Of a stretch of 57,759 nucleotides of DNA, positions 1-10,554 are shown one piece after another. Source of the DNA: Acanthaster planci (Eukaryota; Echinodermata; Asteroidea; Valvatida; Acanthasteridae). The stretch is from assembly GCF_001949145.1 (NCBI RefSeq), contig NW_019091486.1, positions 1,998,163-2,055,921 on the forward strand, in the 5' to 3' direction. The position numbers and the translations under genes were made by a program. Every line of letters begins with the position of its first letter. Positions within the stretch are counted from its first letter, which is position 1. The notes below the pieces were generated by a model. The model was not told the origin of the DNA. It searched no databases and saw only the letters and a list, made by a program, of their open reading frames with translations.

Positions 1-897
1 TACGCATATGCTTTGCTTTCTGAACATTTAGCACACAAATTATTCATGATGATTTCTCTCTGTTTTCGATGAATCTTGCTAGATCTTTCGCCACCAATCA
101 AGTAAATTTTAACACCTATTTTCCCGTTCTTGTGAAACGTCACCGTTCTGCATGGAGCACCATCTTTCCCGTATCAACCGAGCTTACGTCACGACTAAGC
201 AAATAGACTCGCACCAGTCATAGAACAGTCAGGCAACTGGTGCACCTGACTTCATTGACACCATCCATCACGGCCTCTAATAATACCCGCAACTAAATTG
301 TTTTTCCATTTCGCAAATTCTAGATGTCACGGAAATTGCGTCCACTTTAATTTAGTAAAGGCCTTCAAAGCTCATCAGTTTCAAACCTAAAAAATAACGA
401 AGTGCCGGCAAATTGATGAGTAAAATACTTCAAAGAAGTTATTCAATTATGAAATAAACTCAAGTGGCAGTATGAAATAAAGTCAAGTGATGCGCTTCCC
501 CAGTTCTGGTCATGAAGTAAAATACTCTTCAAACACGTATTCCCATTGGCATCGTTTGGTCTCTCTTCTTTTTAAAAATCTTTTTGAAGGACGCCTGCTT
601 CAGATTGGGATGGGTGTTGCATGCATTTTCCTCATCTGGCTTGGAACCAAAGGAGACCGTGGGACGGCTCATAGAGTCTGATTGAATAAATTAAAAAATC
701 TGCTGCAAGCTGCAATACATTTTGTGCGCTGGGAGGATGCAAAATATACGCATTTCCCATTTCATTCGACGACCGTATTTAGGTAAAACCAAAATGCGTA
801 TATATCGAAATTGGTATCTCTCGTTTTATCAAAGTGAAATTTCAGAGGCTGAATGCCACTGTTGTCTGATTTCAAGTTTTAAATTTAATCAAAATGG

Positions 898-1182
898 GGG
901 TATGTGGCCAAGTAGTCAGGGTCTGTGGTTTCCAATCACAGGGTTGGAGGTTCGAATCCAGCTGCTGGCAGTATATGTTGTGGCAGGGCACCTCACCCCT
1001 GCTTGCCTCTCTCCACCGAGGAGTCACAGTATAAATGGGTACCAGCATTAGCTTGGAAGCATGTGATGGACTGGCATCCCATCCAGGGGGGAATAGAAAT
1101 ATTCTCAGTCGTTTCATGCCAAGGAAACCGGTGATAAACACTGGCCTGATAATGAGCCAAATTGGCTCAGACCAGACTTGCT
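898..1182 (+). mobile_element. tRNA-derived SINE
   Basis: A polymerase III A box (TGGCCAAGTAG) at about 905 and a perfect-looking B box (GGTTCGAATCC) at about 950 are followed by a body and tail shared with the element at 39451-39738 on the other strand. The shared tail GATGGACTGGCATCCCATCC resembles 3' ends of L2-type LINEs, which would supply the retrotransposition machinery (inference). The element is absent from the matching place upstream of copy B, so it inserted after the block duplication or was lost from B. Confidence 0.8.
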
Positions 1183-1455
1183 TTTTTTCAATTGGTCACT
1201 GCTATCCTTGAGTTCCGAAAGAAACTCACTATTTTCGAGTGTTTTATATTAATAGCGAAGCTAATTGAAGGAATTGTCTTGTCATTTTCAAGTGTTTATT
1301 TCACGGTTTAGTTTTAATGGTCAGTGGACAGCCTTCAGTTGAGAAAAATGGGAAAAGCGTGTTTTGGTGCTGAAAAATACAATTGAAGGACTTTGGTCGG
1401 TCCGTTTTCCGGAAATTGTGGTTGCTGGAGTGCCTCAAGACAAGCGCAAAATTGT

Positions 1456-1462
1456 TATAAAA
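1456..1462 (+). promoter_or_regulatory. TATA box of protease copy A
   Basis: TATAAAA lies 59 bases before the first ATG, with a conserved stretch between them (GTTATTCCCGGCGATTCAAC at about 1487-1506). The same arrangement occurs in copy B and, inverted, in copy C. It implies a start site near 1485-1490 and a 5' leader of only about 30 bases. The start site itself is inferred. Confidence 0.6.
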
Positions 1463-1514
1463 ACATCATTGGAGACCGTAAGTTTGTTATTCCCGGCGAT
1501 TCAACACCTGCGCA

Positions 1515-4500
1515 ATGATGTTGAAGATTGTCGTGCTTGCAGTGTTGGTTTCCACGGCTTGCTCCAAGCCTGGGGTAAGTTACTTCTGGTCTAGCCTCGC
1601 GCACGCTCCGAACTTGTATTTGCACCTTAACGTTTATCATTTACTGATTGGTGGCATTTAGGAATTTTAACAGTTTTAATTGAGGAATTAAATTTTGACA
1701 GAGAGTATCAAATAGACAAAGAAAACCTGGGTATCCCAGTAGCGTATACAAGTGTCAATTCCTCGACTGAAGTACTCGATTTTTAGATCTCTATAGTGGC
1801 GTACTTCGCAACAGCTCAACAGTTCTTATGTCTGGACATCCACCGAAGTACACTTGAGCTTTATCAATTCAATTTAGTCAACTGAAATCAGCTGTCGAAA
1901 TTATACATCTCTGTCATAATATATTTGGAAGAATTCAGCGTGAATTGCTTTTGTGTTATAACACAGGTGTTGAACAAAGACGATGAATTTTCTACCGAGG
2001 AGCTCATTCGTTACTTCGGTGTTGAAAACCACGCAGAAGGTAAACCTTCAGAACCAACCTCACTCACAGAAAGAATCACGAAATAACACAAACTTTCGTC
2101 TAAGTTCATCATGTAAACCTCCCTTCAGATCGTATTCAATAACGCAATAGTTGTGTTTGTCAATCAACAGACCTTATACATAAGCATCACCGAAAATCCT
2201 CCTGTGGGGTAGTGATTGCAAAGAAGGAATCTCGTAGAGATGTACATGATGTGGCGTAAAATAATGCCTTTCCCTTTTCTTTTTTTTCGTGTATAGCTCC
2301 TGAGTATGAGGTCGTGTACCCACTCGTAGTCGAAGCTGACAGCAAGAGAAGTGTTGGCAACGGAGCCATTGCAGCCTCTTTCCTTGAACTGGAAGTCGAA
2401 GCCTTCGGAGAGACACTCATCCTCAACGTGGACCACGATGACAGCAACTATGCTCCTGGGCTCGAGGCTGAGATTTACACCGATGAAGGCATCCAGAGGG
2501 TGCCACTCAGGACAGACTGCGTCTACACGGGGAAGGTAGCTGGGGAACAGAACTCCATCGCTTCGGTTACCACTTGTGACGGCTTGGTAAGTCCCACGCG
2601 CGGCTTACACAACCGGTACGTGATTATGTTTACACATCAGTCGTCAAATGATTCGGAGTTTTGGACAACAGGTTCTGGCTTTAAGACGGCAAGAAAAAAG
2701 GTCTTAGACTTCGCACACCGAGTGTTCATTTCCAGCTTTTCATTGTACAGTGGTGCTATGAAGTTTCTGTATTTTAAAATTGAAATGATTTGCTTTCATG
2801 CCAGATGGCGGTGATATTTCGCAACGACGGGCGCGGTGAGCTTTACATCGAGCCACTAGAAGACAAACATGCCGCCAAAAGGGATGTTGGGCGTGGCCAC
2901 CCGCACGTTGCTTATAAGAACAGACCACAAAAAGGCGGGGCTTTCTGCTCAGCTATCGGTAGGTCGCCTTTTAGGAGGTGATCGGGCTGGACCTGGTCAC
3001 CTGTTTCTTTGGTATCGTCTCTTTGGTATTCTCCGCCCTTCCCCACAGTTGTGTAAGTTTCAATCCATGGACCTTAAGTTTCTCCCAAATACATGTAGTC
3101 ACAATCTTTTGGCCTTGGAACCAAACTGACTCCGCCTCCGCTACCTGGATTTCCACGGCCGGACACCTTAAGGATTTTGGTCGTTACATACCCCCATGTG
3201 CATATTAAGTTTAGTGTGAGACTTTCAATCACAGTGACAGTATTAAATACGAAAGTTGGCCAGCTTCTAATGACAACCTGGAGTTTTCTTTTGGTTTTCC
3301 AAGTAATATCGTATCCCCTCTTGCAGACCTGCCGATCGTCGCAATTTCCTCTCTTGCAGACCCACACTACAAAAACTGGGGAATTAAATTTAACACCCCT
3401 GGTGTTATCAGAGGGTACACCAACACTTTTCACCGTTGTTAAAAATTTTGTTTTATTTGGTGTTATTTTAACACCCTCCAGTGCATTGTGACACTTAAGG
3501 TAACACCAGTTACATCCTGTAGTGTGGTCATCTGATAGCACCAAAAAGTGTTGATTTGAACACCACAGTTTTTGCAGTGCGCCGATATTGCCAATTTCCT
3601 CCCTTGCAGCCCCGCCCATCTTGCCAATTTCCTCCCTTGCAGCCCCGCCCATCTTGCCAATTTCCTCCCTTGCAGCCCCGCCCATCTTGCCAATTTCCTC
3701 CCTTGCAGGCCCGCCCATCTTGCCAATTTCCTCCCTTGCAGACCCACCCATCTTGCCATTTTCCTCCCTTGCAGCCCCGCCCATCTTGCCAATTTCCTCT
3801 CTTGCAGACCCGCCCATCTTGCCAATTTCCTCTCTTGCAGACCCGCCCATCATGCCCATTTCCGCCGAGGAGCCTGTAGACACTGAATCAACCAAGTATC
3901 TGGAGCTGGCGTTCATTGCCGATTCGTCGTACACTTCCAGTCGTGGATCTACCAGCTCAGCCACCACCTGTATTAACACGCTTTTCAACGCGGTGAGTTT
4001 TATACACTGATCAATTTCGTTGCTGGATGTTGCTGGACTCCCTCTGTGAAATAAGTCTGTTGCAAGTTCAATTTGAATACAATCTGGTACACTGAGTTCT
4101 GATTGCACATAACCATAACAATTTGAATCTTCGTGCGGAAGACACTGTGCTATACCTCATAATGTGGGGCTAACTTTTGCATAGTAACAACCATCTCTGG
4201 AATGGACTGGTTCCTTTATGCCCTTCTTATCCGTTGAAAACAGTGCATTGGGTGCAAGGCGTCTCTAATGTAATCACTTATTAAAAGCTTGTGCCTAATC
4301 ATGAAGTATAGCAACGGTGTCTTGAATGAAGTCAATGATGGAGACTTTAAATTGTTAGTACCAGATTTTATTCAAGATTAACTCGCAAAAGGCTTATTAT
4401 AACACAGCTGCACTTTTATTTAAACTTTACTCTCAAAAGGCTTATTCAGGTACTCCAAGAATCAATTCACCGAAATGCTTTTGCAAATGACTTCCTACGA

Positions 4501-6925
4501 AATAAAATTCCATAATTCTTCTTTTGAACCAAGAACTCACTCTTCAATCACAAAAGCATTAAGGGAAAACTTCCACCCAACGAAGACCCGATCTGCATAA
4601 TTACAAAGAGCATTTTAAAGTTCAGAGTTCATGCATGGTAAATGTAAACTTCAGGGAGAAGACTCAAGATAGATTATATTTAAACTATTTTCCCTAATGG
4701 TATGTTGATGGTCTTTTTAAAAGAGCTTTTTTTTCGATTCGCACGCTGGGGGTGGTGGTGTTCTTCAATGATAATCAATCTTTTTGTTCGTATACTTTCA
4801 AATCCAGGTAAAAAACGTGTTGCAATTGAGTTCTCTCAGAGGTACTGCACTGGTTCCAAAGCTGGTATACGTTAAGATCTTTGGCAAAACAGAGGTAAGT
4901 CGAAGTCAAGATTTGAAACGACTTGATAAAAGACTTTTCTTTAGAATTTGAATAAACATAATCACAAGGAAGAACTACATGAAAATGTGTTAACCTTGAA
5001 GGAATTGCTAGCGTTTATGTACCGAATTGAATTGAAGATTTCTCTCACTTAGACCCATTTATTGCTATGTTGATTTATTAGACTGGACTGACAAGTAATA
5101 CTGATGGCAGTACCTATTTGGGTACCTGTCGTGTATGGCAAGATACCAACAACAGGCCATCATCGAGCAGTGAACATTGGGACAATGCTGCATTTTTCAC
5201 AGGGTGCGTGTTCCTCGCTTTGAAAATCGATTCTGTTCTTAATCGCACTCTTGCATGCGATATTACACACCACTGTGGATTTTCTCTTCCCAAACGGTGA
5301 CTGGTTTCTTTCGACATGTTCGATATCAACAAGACTTTTCTTTCATAAATTTCAGGCCTTGGAATGGTTATTTTTGTGTCTCTGTGTGCAGTAAGTTCAG
5401 TTAATATCAAACCAAGAACAAGGTAACAGAACAAAAATAGTAATGCTACCGAAATCACTTCTCTTGCAGTGGTCTTCGTTACACCTGAAGAATACCGGTG
5501 TGCATTAGGCAAGGTTAATCTTCAGCGATTTTCGTCAGAAAATATCCGTAGTTTAGGCTAAGCGGCACGAATAAAACAAAGACAGCTGCGTTTCTAAAGT
5601 TCATTGATTCAGGCTGAGACTGATTAAGCAAAATATGATTCAACAAATAAATGAGAAGTCAAAAGAAGCTAGATCCCTTAATGACTTTTAACTCATTGTT
5701 CGTCACTGATTTTCCATACAAGCAGAATAAACCTATCAGATCCAGACGCCGGTGAAAGCCTTCTAGGCGTAGCCTACGTCGGTACTTGTAAAGCTTGGGG
5801 TGCGTCTCTTAGTGAGTTCCGTAGTCTTGATGCCACAGCTGTCACGGCACACGAAATCGGACACAAGTGAGTTGACGTATACGCACAAACCCCCTTACAT
5901 ATGTATACTTGTGGGGTTATTTCCTTTGTTCCCGTGTACAAAACTCCCACACAACACGGAAAAAATTTCAAATCACTGCCATTTCAACCAAATTCAGTTT
6001 CCTGGGTTGAAATGTCGACCGTATGTCCCTTATATAAAACACTACAATTTGCGATGAATGAATGGCACTTGAAAATTCCTAGTTTTTGAGTAAATTTGAA
6101 ATATTTATTTTGTGAAATTCTTGTGGGGTACCACTTGAGTACCCCACAAGGATCAAATCTGGCCTTGTGGGGTACCTTCCATTGTTCCGGTACCCCACAA
6201 GGCACCATTTAAAAGCGCAAACACAACTGCAATACACGAACGCCCCGTGGTGCCACCATGTAAATATTGTCAAAAATTGAAGTACATCTTTATGAAGTTT
6301 ATTGTTTCAACTTCGATTTCACGAGATATATGTTTCCCAAAGTTCGTTTGTACGAAATATATATTCTCCACTTCGTTTCTAATATTATTTAATATTGGAT
6401 CTAATGTTTTTATTTTTGGAAACAAGTCGTTGTAATGGAGACATATAGTTTTGGATCAAATTCGATTGTTTTAATGAGATAAGTTTTTTTTCCAAATTTA
6501 ATTTGACATACATTTTCAAGTTTGATTTGATATCGCCCCAAACGAACTCATCAGTGTCGTGTCGATACCAGTACCCAGTGTTAATGTTTTTGAATAAATT
6601 ATAGCTTGGGAATGTACCACGATTCTTCCGGACCGACAAGTAGTTCCCATAATAGCTGCTCATCGAAGGGCTATTTGATGGCTGCATACAATGACAACCA
6701 TCAAAAAGATCTGGGCTGGTCTACTTGTAGCCGATCCTACTACGACACTCGCATCACGTGAGTAGAAAAACAACTTTACTGAAATTTTGACGTGTATAGA
6801 TAATAATCAGATGCTCGATTTGTCTCCTAAATATGACGAACAAAAATGAAAGAACGTTGTTTCTTACACACAATTGATCCTGTTCTTGTGTTTGTAGCCA
6901 AACCACCTGCTACAACGATGCCTAA
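1515..6925 (+). CDS. Secreted M12B (ADAMTS-like) zinc metalloproteinase, copy A
   Basis: Ten coding exons join without a stop to 419 residues: 1515-1574, 1967-2039, 2297-2586, 2805-2958, 3841-3992, 4808-4894, 5082-5203, 5726-5866, 6605-6757, 6898-6925. Residues 1 to about 17 are a signal peptide (MMLKIVVLAVLV...). Exons 2-4 (to about residue 192) are an M12B propeptide, with the family-like stretch GEQNSIASVTTC. The catalytic domain begins near residue 205 (KYLELAFIAD). The zinc site HEIGHNLGMYHD is at about 355-366, split by the exon 8/9 junction, and the Met-turn Met is near 385 (GYLMA). The protein ends soon after a WSTCS segment, as ADAMTS catalytic domains do, with no disintegrin, thrombospondin or membrane domain. 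It should therefore be a compact secreted protease, made as a zymogen. Two adjacent ATGs open exon 1; either gives the same signal peptide. Exon 5 could use any of several upstream acceptors (see the repeat at 3577-3840). Substrate unknown. Confidence 0.85.
3365..3579. mobile_element. EnSpm/CACTA-like MITE in intron 4 of copy A
   Basis: Terminal inverted repeats CACTACAAAAACTGGGG (left) and the complement of CAGTTTTTGCAGTG (right) enclose a 215-base AT-rich body with several internal AACACC/GGTGTT inverted pairs. CACTA/CACTG ends are typical of EnSpm elements; no coding capacity is present. It lies inside the 33-base splice-acceptor array, separating two upstream units (AG at 3326 and 3359) from the eight downstream ones. 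A matching copy lies at the same place in B, so it inserted before the duplication. I see no clear target duplication. Confidence 0.65.
3577..3840 (+). repeat. 33-base minisatellite carrying a splice acceptor in every unit (copy A)
   Basis: Eight acceptor AGs end at 3609, 3642, 3675, 3708, 3741, 3774, 3807 and 3840, exactly 33 bases apart. Each unit has a pyrimidine tract (TTTCCTCCCTTGCAG) and then C(C/A)CCGCCCATCTTGCC. The unit length is a multiple of three and the frame is open in the exon 5 reading frame, giving an 11-residue proline-rich repeat (about DPPILPISSLA). Two further units lie before the MITE. The last acceptor is the one used in the gene model. Confidence 0.9.
4051..4396. mobile_element. 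MITE with about 40-base inverted ends, intron 5 of copy A
   Basis: The left end (about 4051-4095, AATTTGAATACAATCTGGTA) and the complement of the right end (about 4360-4396, TACCAGATTTTATTC...AAAAGGCTTA) match each other. The whole element matches the one at 33617-33977 in an ADK intron and the interrupted one at 17007-17690 in copy B. It has no coding capacity. The superfamily is not clear to me. Confidence 0.7.
6120..6202. repeat. Two perfect hairpins inside a private insertion in intron 8 of copy A
   Basis: Stem 1 pairs 6120-6131 with 6139-6150 (CTTGTGGGGTAC). Stem 2 pairs 6163-6176 with 6189-6202 (CCTTGTGGGGTACC). Both use the same 12-base arm and have short loops of 7 and 12 bases. A further CTTGTGGGGT-like arm lies at about 5908. 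The surrounding 5900-6215 is absent from the matching intron of copy B, so this is probably one non-autonomous element with hairpin ends. Confidence 0.75.
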
Positions 6926-8364
6926 CTGGATGATCGGATTTATTGGGACACCACTCAAACTGTAAGTAGATAGCGCCATTATCTGTACTTCTCTTAAATT
7001 GTCAAGTTCTTGTATCATTCCCATTATAAAGGTCGTCTCCTCCCAGCACACTCTAGAATTAATATTTGTTTGTGTATTTGTCTGTTTCTCTGAGTTTTTT
7101 ATCAGTTGAACCGAGTTTAAGATTATTGTCATTTGAAGGGAGAAATATGCACGATTAGATCGAAACTTAAAGGGAAGAAAATAAAATCTGAGAAGGTTAA
7201 TTGTAAGCTATTAGCATGCTGAATAATTGCAAAAATCTTTTTTAAGTGTACTGTTTTAAAATTGTCAATAGTTATAGGTAAAAGTGAAAGGATAGATGGA
7301 TGGAAGTTTTCATCTTTGGTTGAAAAAACAAGGTCCATTCCTTGTTAACTATGGTCTAAATGCTGTAAGATTAAATGTTACCTTTTCCTCGTTGTGAATT
7401 TTCTTGCAGGAGTAAGAGGAAAAACCTGCGACATTTCTGAAGTCTTCAAAATGCATTCAAAATACTGGTCACTGTTGAGTATTGTTCTCATCGTTCGTAT
7501 TTATACGAACAACAGAGGTGGGTTGTCTTCAGCTGCAGCCAAGAGAAGTCCATCGATAATGCTCAGTCTGACAATGCTGAAATTGCATGATTACAATACA
7601 GAGCCCCAAGGCGAAATTAGATAAAAATTCAACTTGAACTGTAGTGATCTTTTGATCCATTAAGGGTGGAAAACTAAAATGCCCAGTTTTGAGATCGAAC
7701 TATTTTTCGTTCCAGCTCTTGTCAGTGAAATAAGAAGTTCTAACAGCTATATGGGGGGGGGTTAATGATGAAAACTATTTCCCCAGAGCAAGTCGGCATT
7801 GGAACATTCGAAATGCAGGAGGGAGGGGTGGTCATCTTACAGGAGGGCGCTGTTTATCCAGTGAGTATAAACCAATACCCAGCTTATACTCTGACACATT
7901 TCCTTTCGCCTTTTCCGTACACAAAAAAGGAGGCGGAGGAATCCATTGGCCCGTCCACCGGTTAAAATGTAATGGGAGGTGAGAAAACCCCGATTGGTCC
8001 CTAAGATTTGTACCCATGCCACTTCGTAAGGAACGAAGAATGAGCCTCTTTCAACTGTTTGTGCACTCACTTTCCAAGAAGACAGACTTGCAGCCTGACT
8101 TAACGGTGGAAGTGGCATTGAACAGAATGCTTAGCATGCTTAGAATTATTGTACAACTTCACTTGAAAGATAAGAGCAAAATGTTATTTCCGTGGCAGTG
8201 ATTTTAATACAACAAAAGCGAATCAAATATAATCAAACGCAAATTACGTGCTTGCTCTAGTATCTGAGTAAATGTTCATATCTCGAATTTAATTTAAATT
8301 TGCAGCAGCTGTACAAACTTGATATTTCTTTGTTGTCATTATGTATTGAGGTGAAGGGAATAAA
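6926..8364 (+). other. Probable 3' untranslated region of copy A, possibly spliced
   Basis: After the TAA at 6923-6925 the exon continues to a good donor (CT/GTAAGT) at 6962, and a good acceptor (TTCTTGCAG) ends at 7409; both are kept in copy B. The junction is only 36 bases after the stop, so it need not trigger nonsense-mediated decay. AATAAA at 8359-8364 is conserved in B and is a candidate polyadenylation signal. No transcript evidence is available to me. Confidence 0.45.
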
Positions 8365-8835
8365 TTTCAAACCATTCAACATTAAACAGTGTGGTTTGTG
8401 TGTCTCAATTAATATACAGCATACTGAGACGATATGATAGCTAAGGGTAACGGTGCATCTGGGTTTTGTTCGGGAGCGTGCTTTTCCTACAAGGGCTGTC
8501 CTCTTTTCATTCGTAATAGAGCCTGCACACCCCGAATAGACAAGTGTTAGCATCGTTTCTAAAGTCTTGGCAACTTTCCAACTTTGTAAGGTGATAATTC
8601 TATTCTCAACAAATTGTGGATTGATAGTCGAGATTATTTCACTGCGGAGTGATCACGCAGTGTAGCACGAGTATTTTGGCTGTCAGGACTTTCATTTTCT
8701 CCGTCTTCCACTGCTTCTGGAACTGAACATTCAAAAACTCCATTGACCAGTTTTGGCCCGGAAATTCCCCTTTTGACGGGTCATAAACATACCCGAATAC
8801 TGGTGGTAAATGGGTCAAAAGGTGTATTTCAGCTG

Positions 8836-8974
8836 CACTCTAAAATTCCCCGGTCAGATTGACCCAGAATTGGGTCCCATTCCGCGTGTCCCTTATCTGG
8901 GTCAAAAAATGACCCCCCCATCGGGTCGTATTTGACCCTTTCTGGGTCAATCTGTCCCAGGAGTTTTTAGAGTG
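8836..8974. mobile_element. Short MITE, 139 bases, with CACTCTAAAA ends
   Basis: The left end CACTCTAAAATTCC and the complement of the right end (GGAGTTTTTAGAGTG) match. The inverted similarity continues inward through AGATTGACCCAGAA, so the element folds almost end to end. A TG dinucleotide flanks both sides and may be the target duplication. CACTC-type ends suggest an EnSpm-like family. Confidence 0.7.
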
Positions 8975-9162
8975 TGGCTGTATTAATGAGCGTAATCGAA
9001 ACCTTACGAAATACCTGTGTAATGCACGTTGCAGCCAATTTGTGCGTATTATTCCTTATTGCCGTAGTTGGCTGGGAGTGAGAGCACACTGGCTTGGAGG
9101 GTTTTCTCTTGGTTTCTTCGCTGATCCTGGTCCTCGCATCACATTACAACACAACGCATGCA

Positions 9163-9497
9163 TCAGAGGAGTAAAGACTCAATAAATATCTGAATCAAAA
9201 TTGCAGTTACCGCAAGTAGGCCTACTGGGAGCTGTTGATGTATTCTTTTGCACTTGTAATTGGTCAGAGCGTCCCTCTTGGTGGTGATGACCGGTTCCAT
9301 CTCAGCCCAATGTATTTCAAACACCAATCTCCTCTCTTTCTTCCCGAGTGTTGCCATGGCCGTGGTGTAGACGGTATCACTCCACTGTTAAGAATGTGAA
9401 GACCATATGGGTGCATTGCACCAGATGGTTGGATTTCTGCGCACGAGCTCATTAATATTTTGTGATCCCTCGGGGCTTTTACAATAAGACACGCCAT
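9163..9497 (-). pseudogene. Possible relic of a retrotransposon protein
   Basis: Two overlapping minus-strand frames read GKKERRLVFEIHWAEMEPVI and, one frame away, a short upstream segment. The WAEMEP..TTKRDALTNYK pattern is reminiscent of the linker after the endonuclease domain of some LINE proteins. No catalytic motif is visible, and the assignment is weak. It lies in the repeat-rich spacer between protease blocks A and B. Confidence 0.25.
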
Positions 9498-10378
9498 AAT
9501 CAGGAAGGATCGTAGAAATATTTCTATAAATCCCGAATTTGGGACTGATAGTTTCTAGTTCAGGTTATTTCTGTCACAAATCGCCCCAAATTGCGGGCCT
9601 ATTTTAGCTAGAGGCGGGCGGCCACATTCAGAGCTGAACGCATAGTTTTACTACTATTTTGGGGGTATCTTCGGGGAAAGGTGGATTAAAACCTTCAAGT
9701 GGCTAATCCCCCATAAAATCGAAACAAAAAGTGATCTTCTGGCCATAATCTTGAATTTCCAGTGAAAAAATTGAGGCCAACCGCTTCCCGAGAGTAAACT
9801 GGAGGCGCTACTTCGGTTTGATTTTGCACTGTTTTTGATGGGCGCGTATTATTTCCATATTATTTAAAGTATATTCAAATGATCCCTTAGAAAGTCTCCA
9901 AGAAGTAATAAAATGTATAAACAAAGTTATTGTTCAGGTTGATTGTAAAAAATACAACGCACCTACGTTTTAAGTCCACGTGTGGATCAGTGAAATGTCA
10001 AAGGTAAGCTATAATAATTAAAAATTAATGGACGCATAGACGTATAGCACCTTCCAGAAAGCATCCGTCGAAGAGAAACCAGATTTCTCCTGCTTGGAAA
10101 CCAAGTCTATAGATTGTTTTTGTTTAATGCAACAGACTAATGAAAAGTCCTATGGGTTTATGGAGATCTTTTTCTAGTTCCAATCAATAAGTTTCAGCCC
10201 CTCTAACCTTTTTTTAAAGTTCTTCTGAAGCGCCAGAAGCCAATTGGAATATCCAACAGAGGGTAGGGGGAGCAGCTGCTTCAAATTTAATGGAAGGAAA
10301 TCAGAAGTATGAACATTTCTCCCAGGGCAGGCACGTGATTTGCAGTTGCAGATATACTTTGTTGTTGGTCATGGGCCC

Positions 10379-10554
10379 AATACGGGCGTTTCACAATAGT
10401 GCGCTTCCAAGAGTTTGCAACGCGTTGGCCAATCACAGTGCGCGAAATTTGTCGACCCAATGCGCGTTTGGAAAGGGTCGACAAATTTCGCGCGTCGTGA
10501 TTGGCCAACGCGTATCAAACTCTTGGACGCGCACTATTGTGAATCGCCTGTATT
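10379..10554. mobile_element. Foldback MITE with roughly 80-base arms
   Basis: Bases 10379-10458 and the complement of 10475-10554 match with only a handful of differences, around a loop of about 16 bases. The arms are rich in CpG (GCGCG, GTCGAC) in an otherwise AT-rich region, and each carries GGCCAATCAC. The transcript would form a long hairpin. No coding capacity is present. Confidence 0.8.

Larger units (their letters stand above)
1..8520. repeat. Segmental duplication unit, copy A (left end cut by window)
   Basis: This block aligns along its length with the block holding protease copy B. Base 1 here corresponds to about 13213. Exons, splice sites, TATA region and 3' flank are shared, while introns have diverged by substitutions and by insertions private to one copy. 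Similarity fades near 8520 (about 21,600 in B). Private insertions here include the SINE at 898-1182 and a hairpin-bearing insert in intron 8. The true left boundary is outside the window. Confidence 0.85.

Noticed and set aside
898-985. A functional tRNA gene
   Set aside because: A and B boxes are present but the cloverleaf stems do not pair well, and the same head plus tail recurs at 39451-39738, so it is a SINE.
3577-3840. Regular repeats as a possible CRISPR array
   Set aside because: The 33-base units are contiguous with no unique spacers, and the genome is eukaryotic.
3074-4108. 344-codon minus-strand frame with repeated GGSAREEIGKM-like units
   Set aside because: It is the antisense reading of the 33-base acceptor array and exon 5; the plus strand has the conserved exon with splice sites.
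7410-7624. Frame after the 7409 acceptor as an extra protease domain exon
   Set aside because: The main frame already stops at 6923-6925 in both copies, and the downstream frame diverges between A and B near its end.
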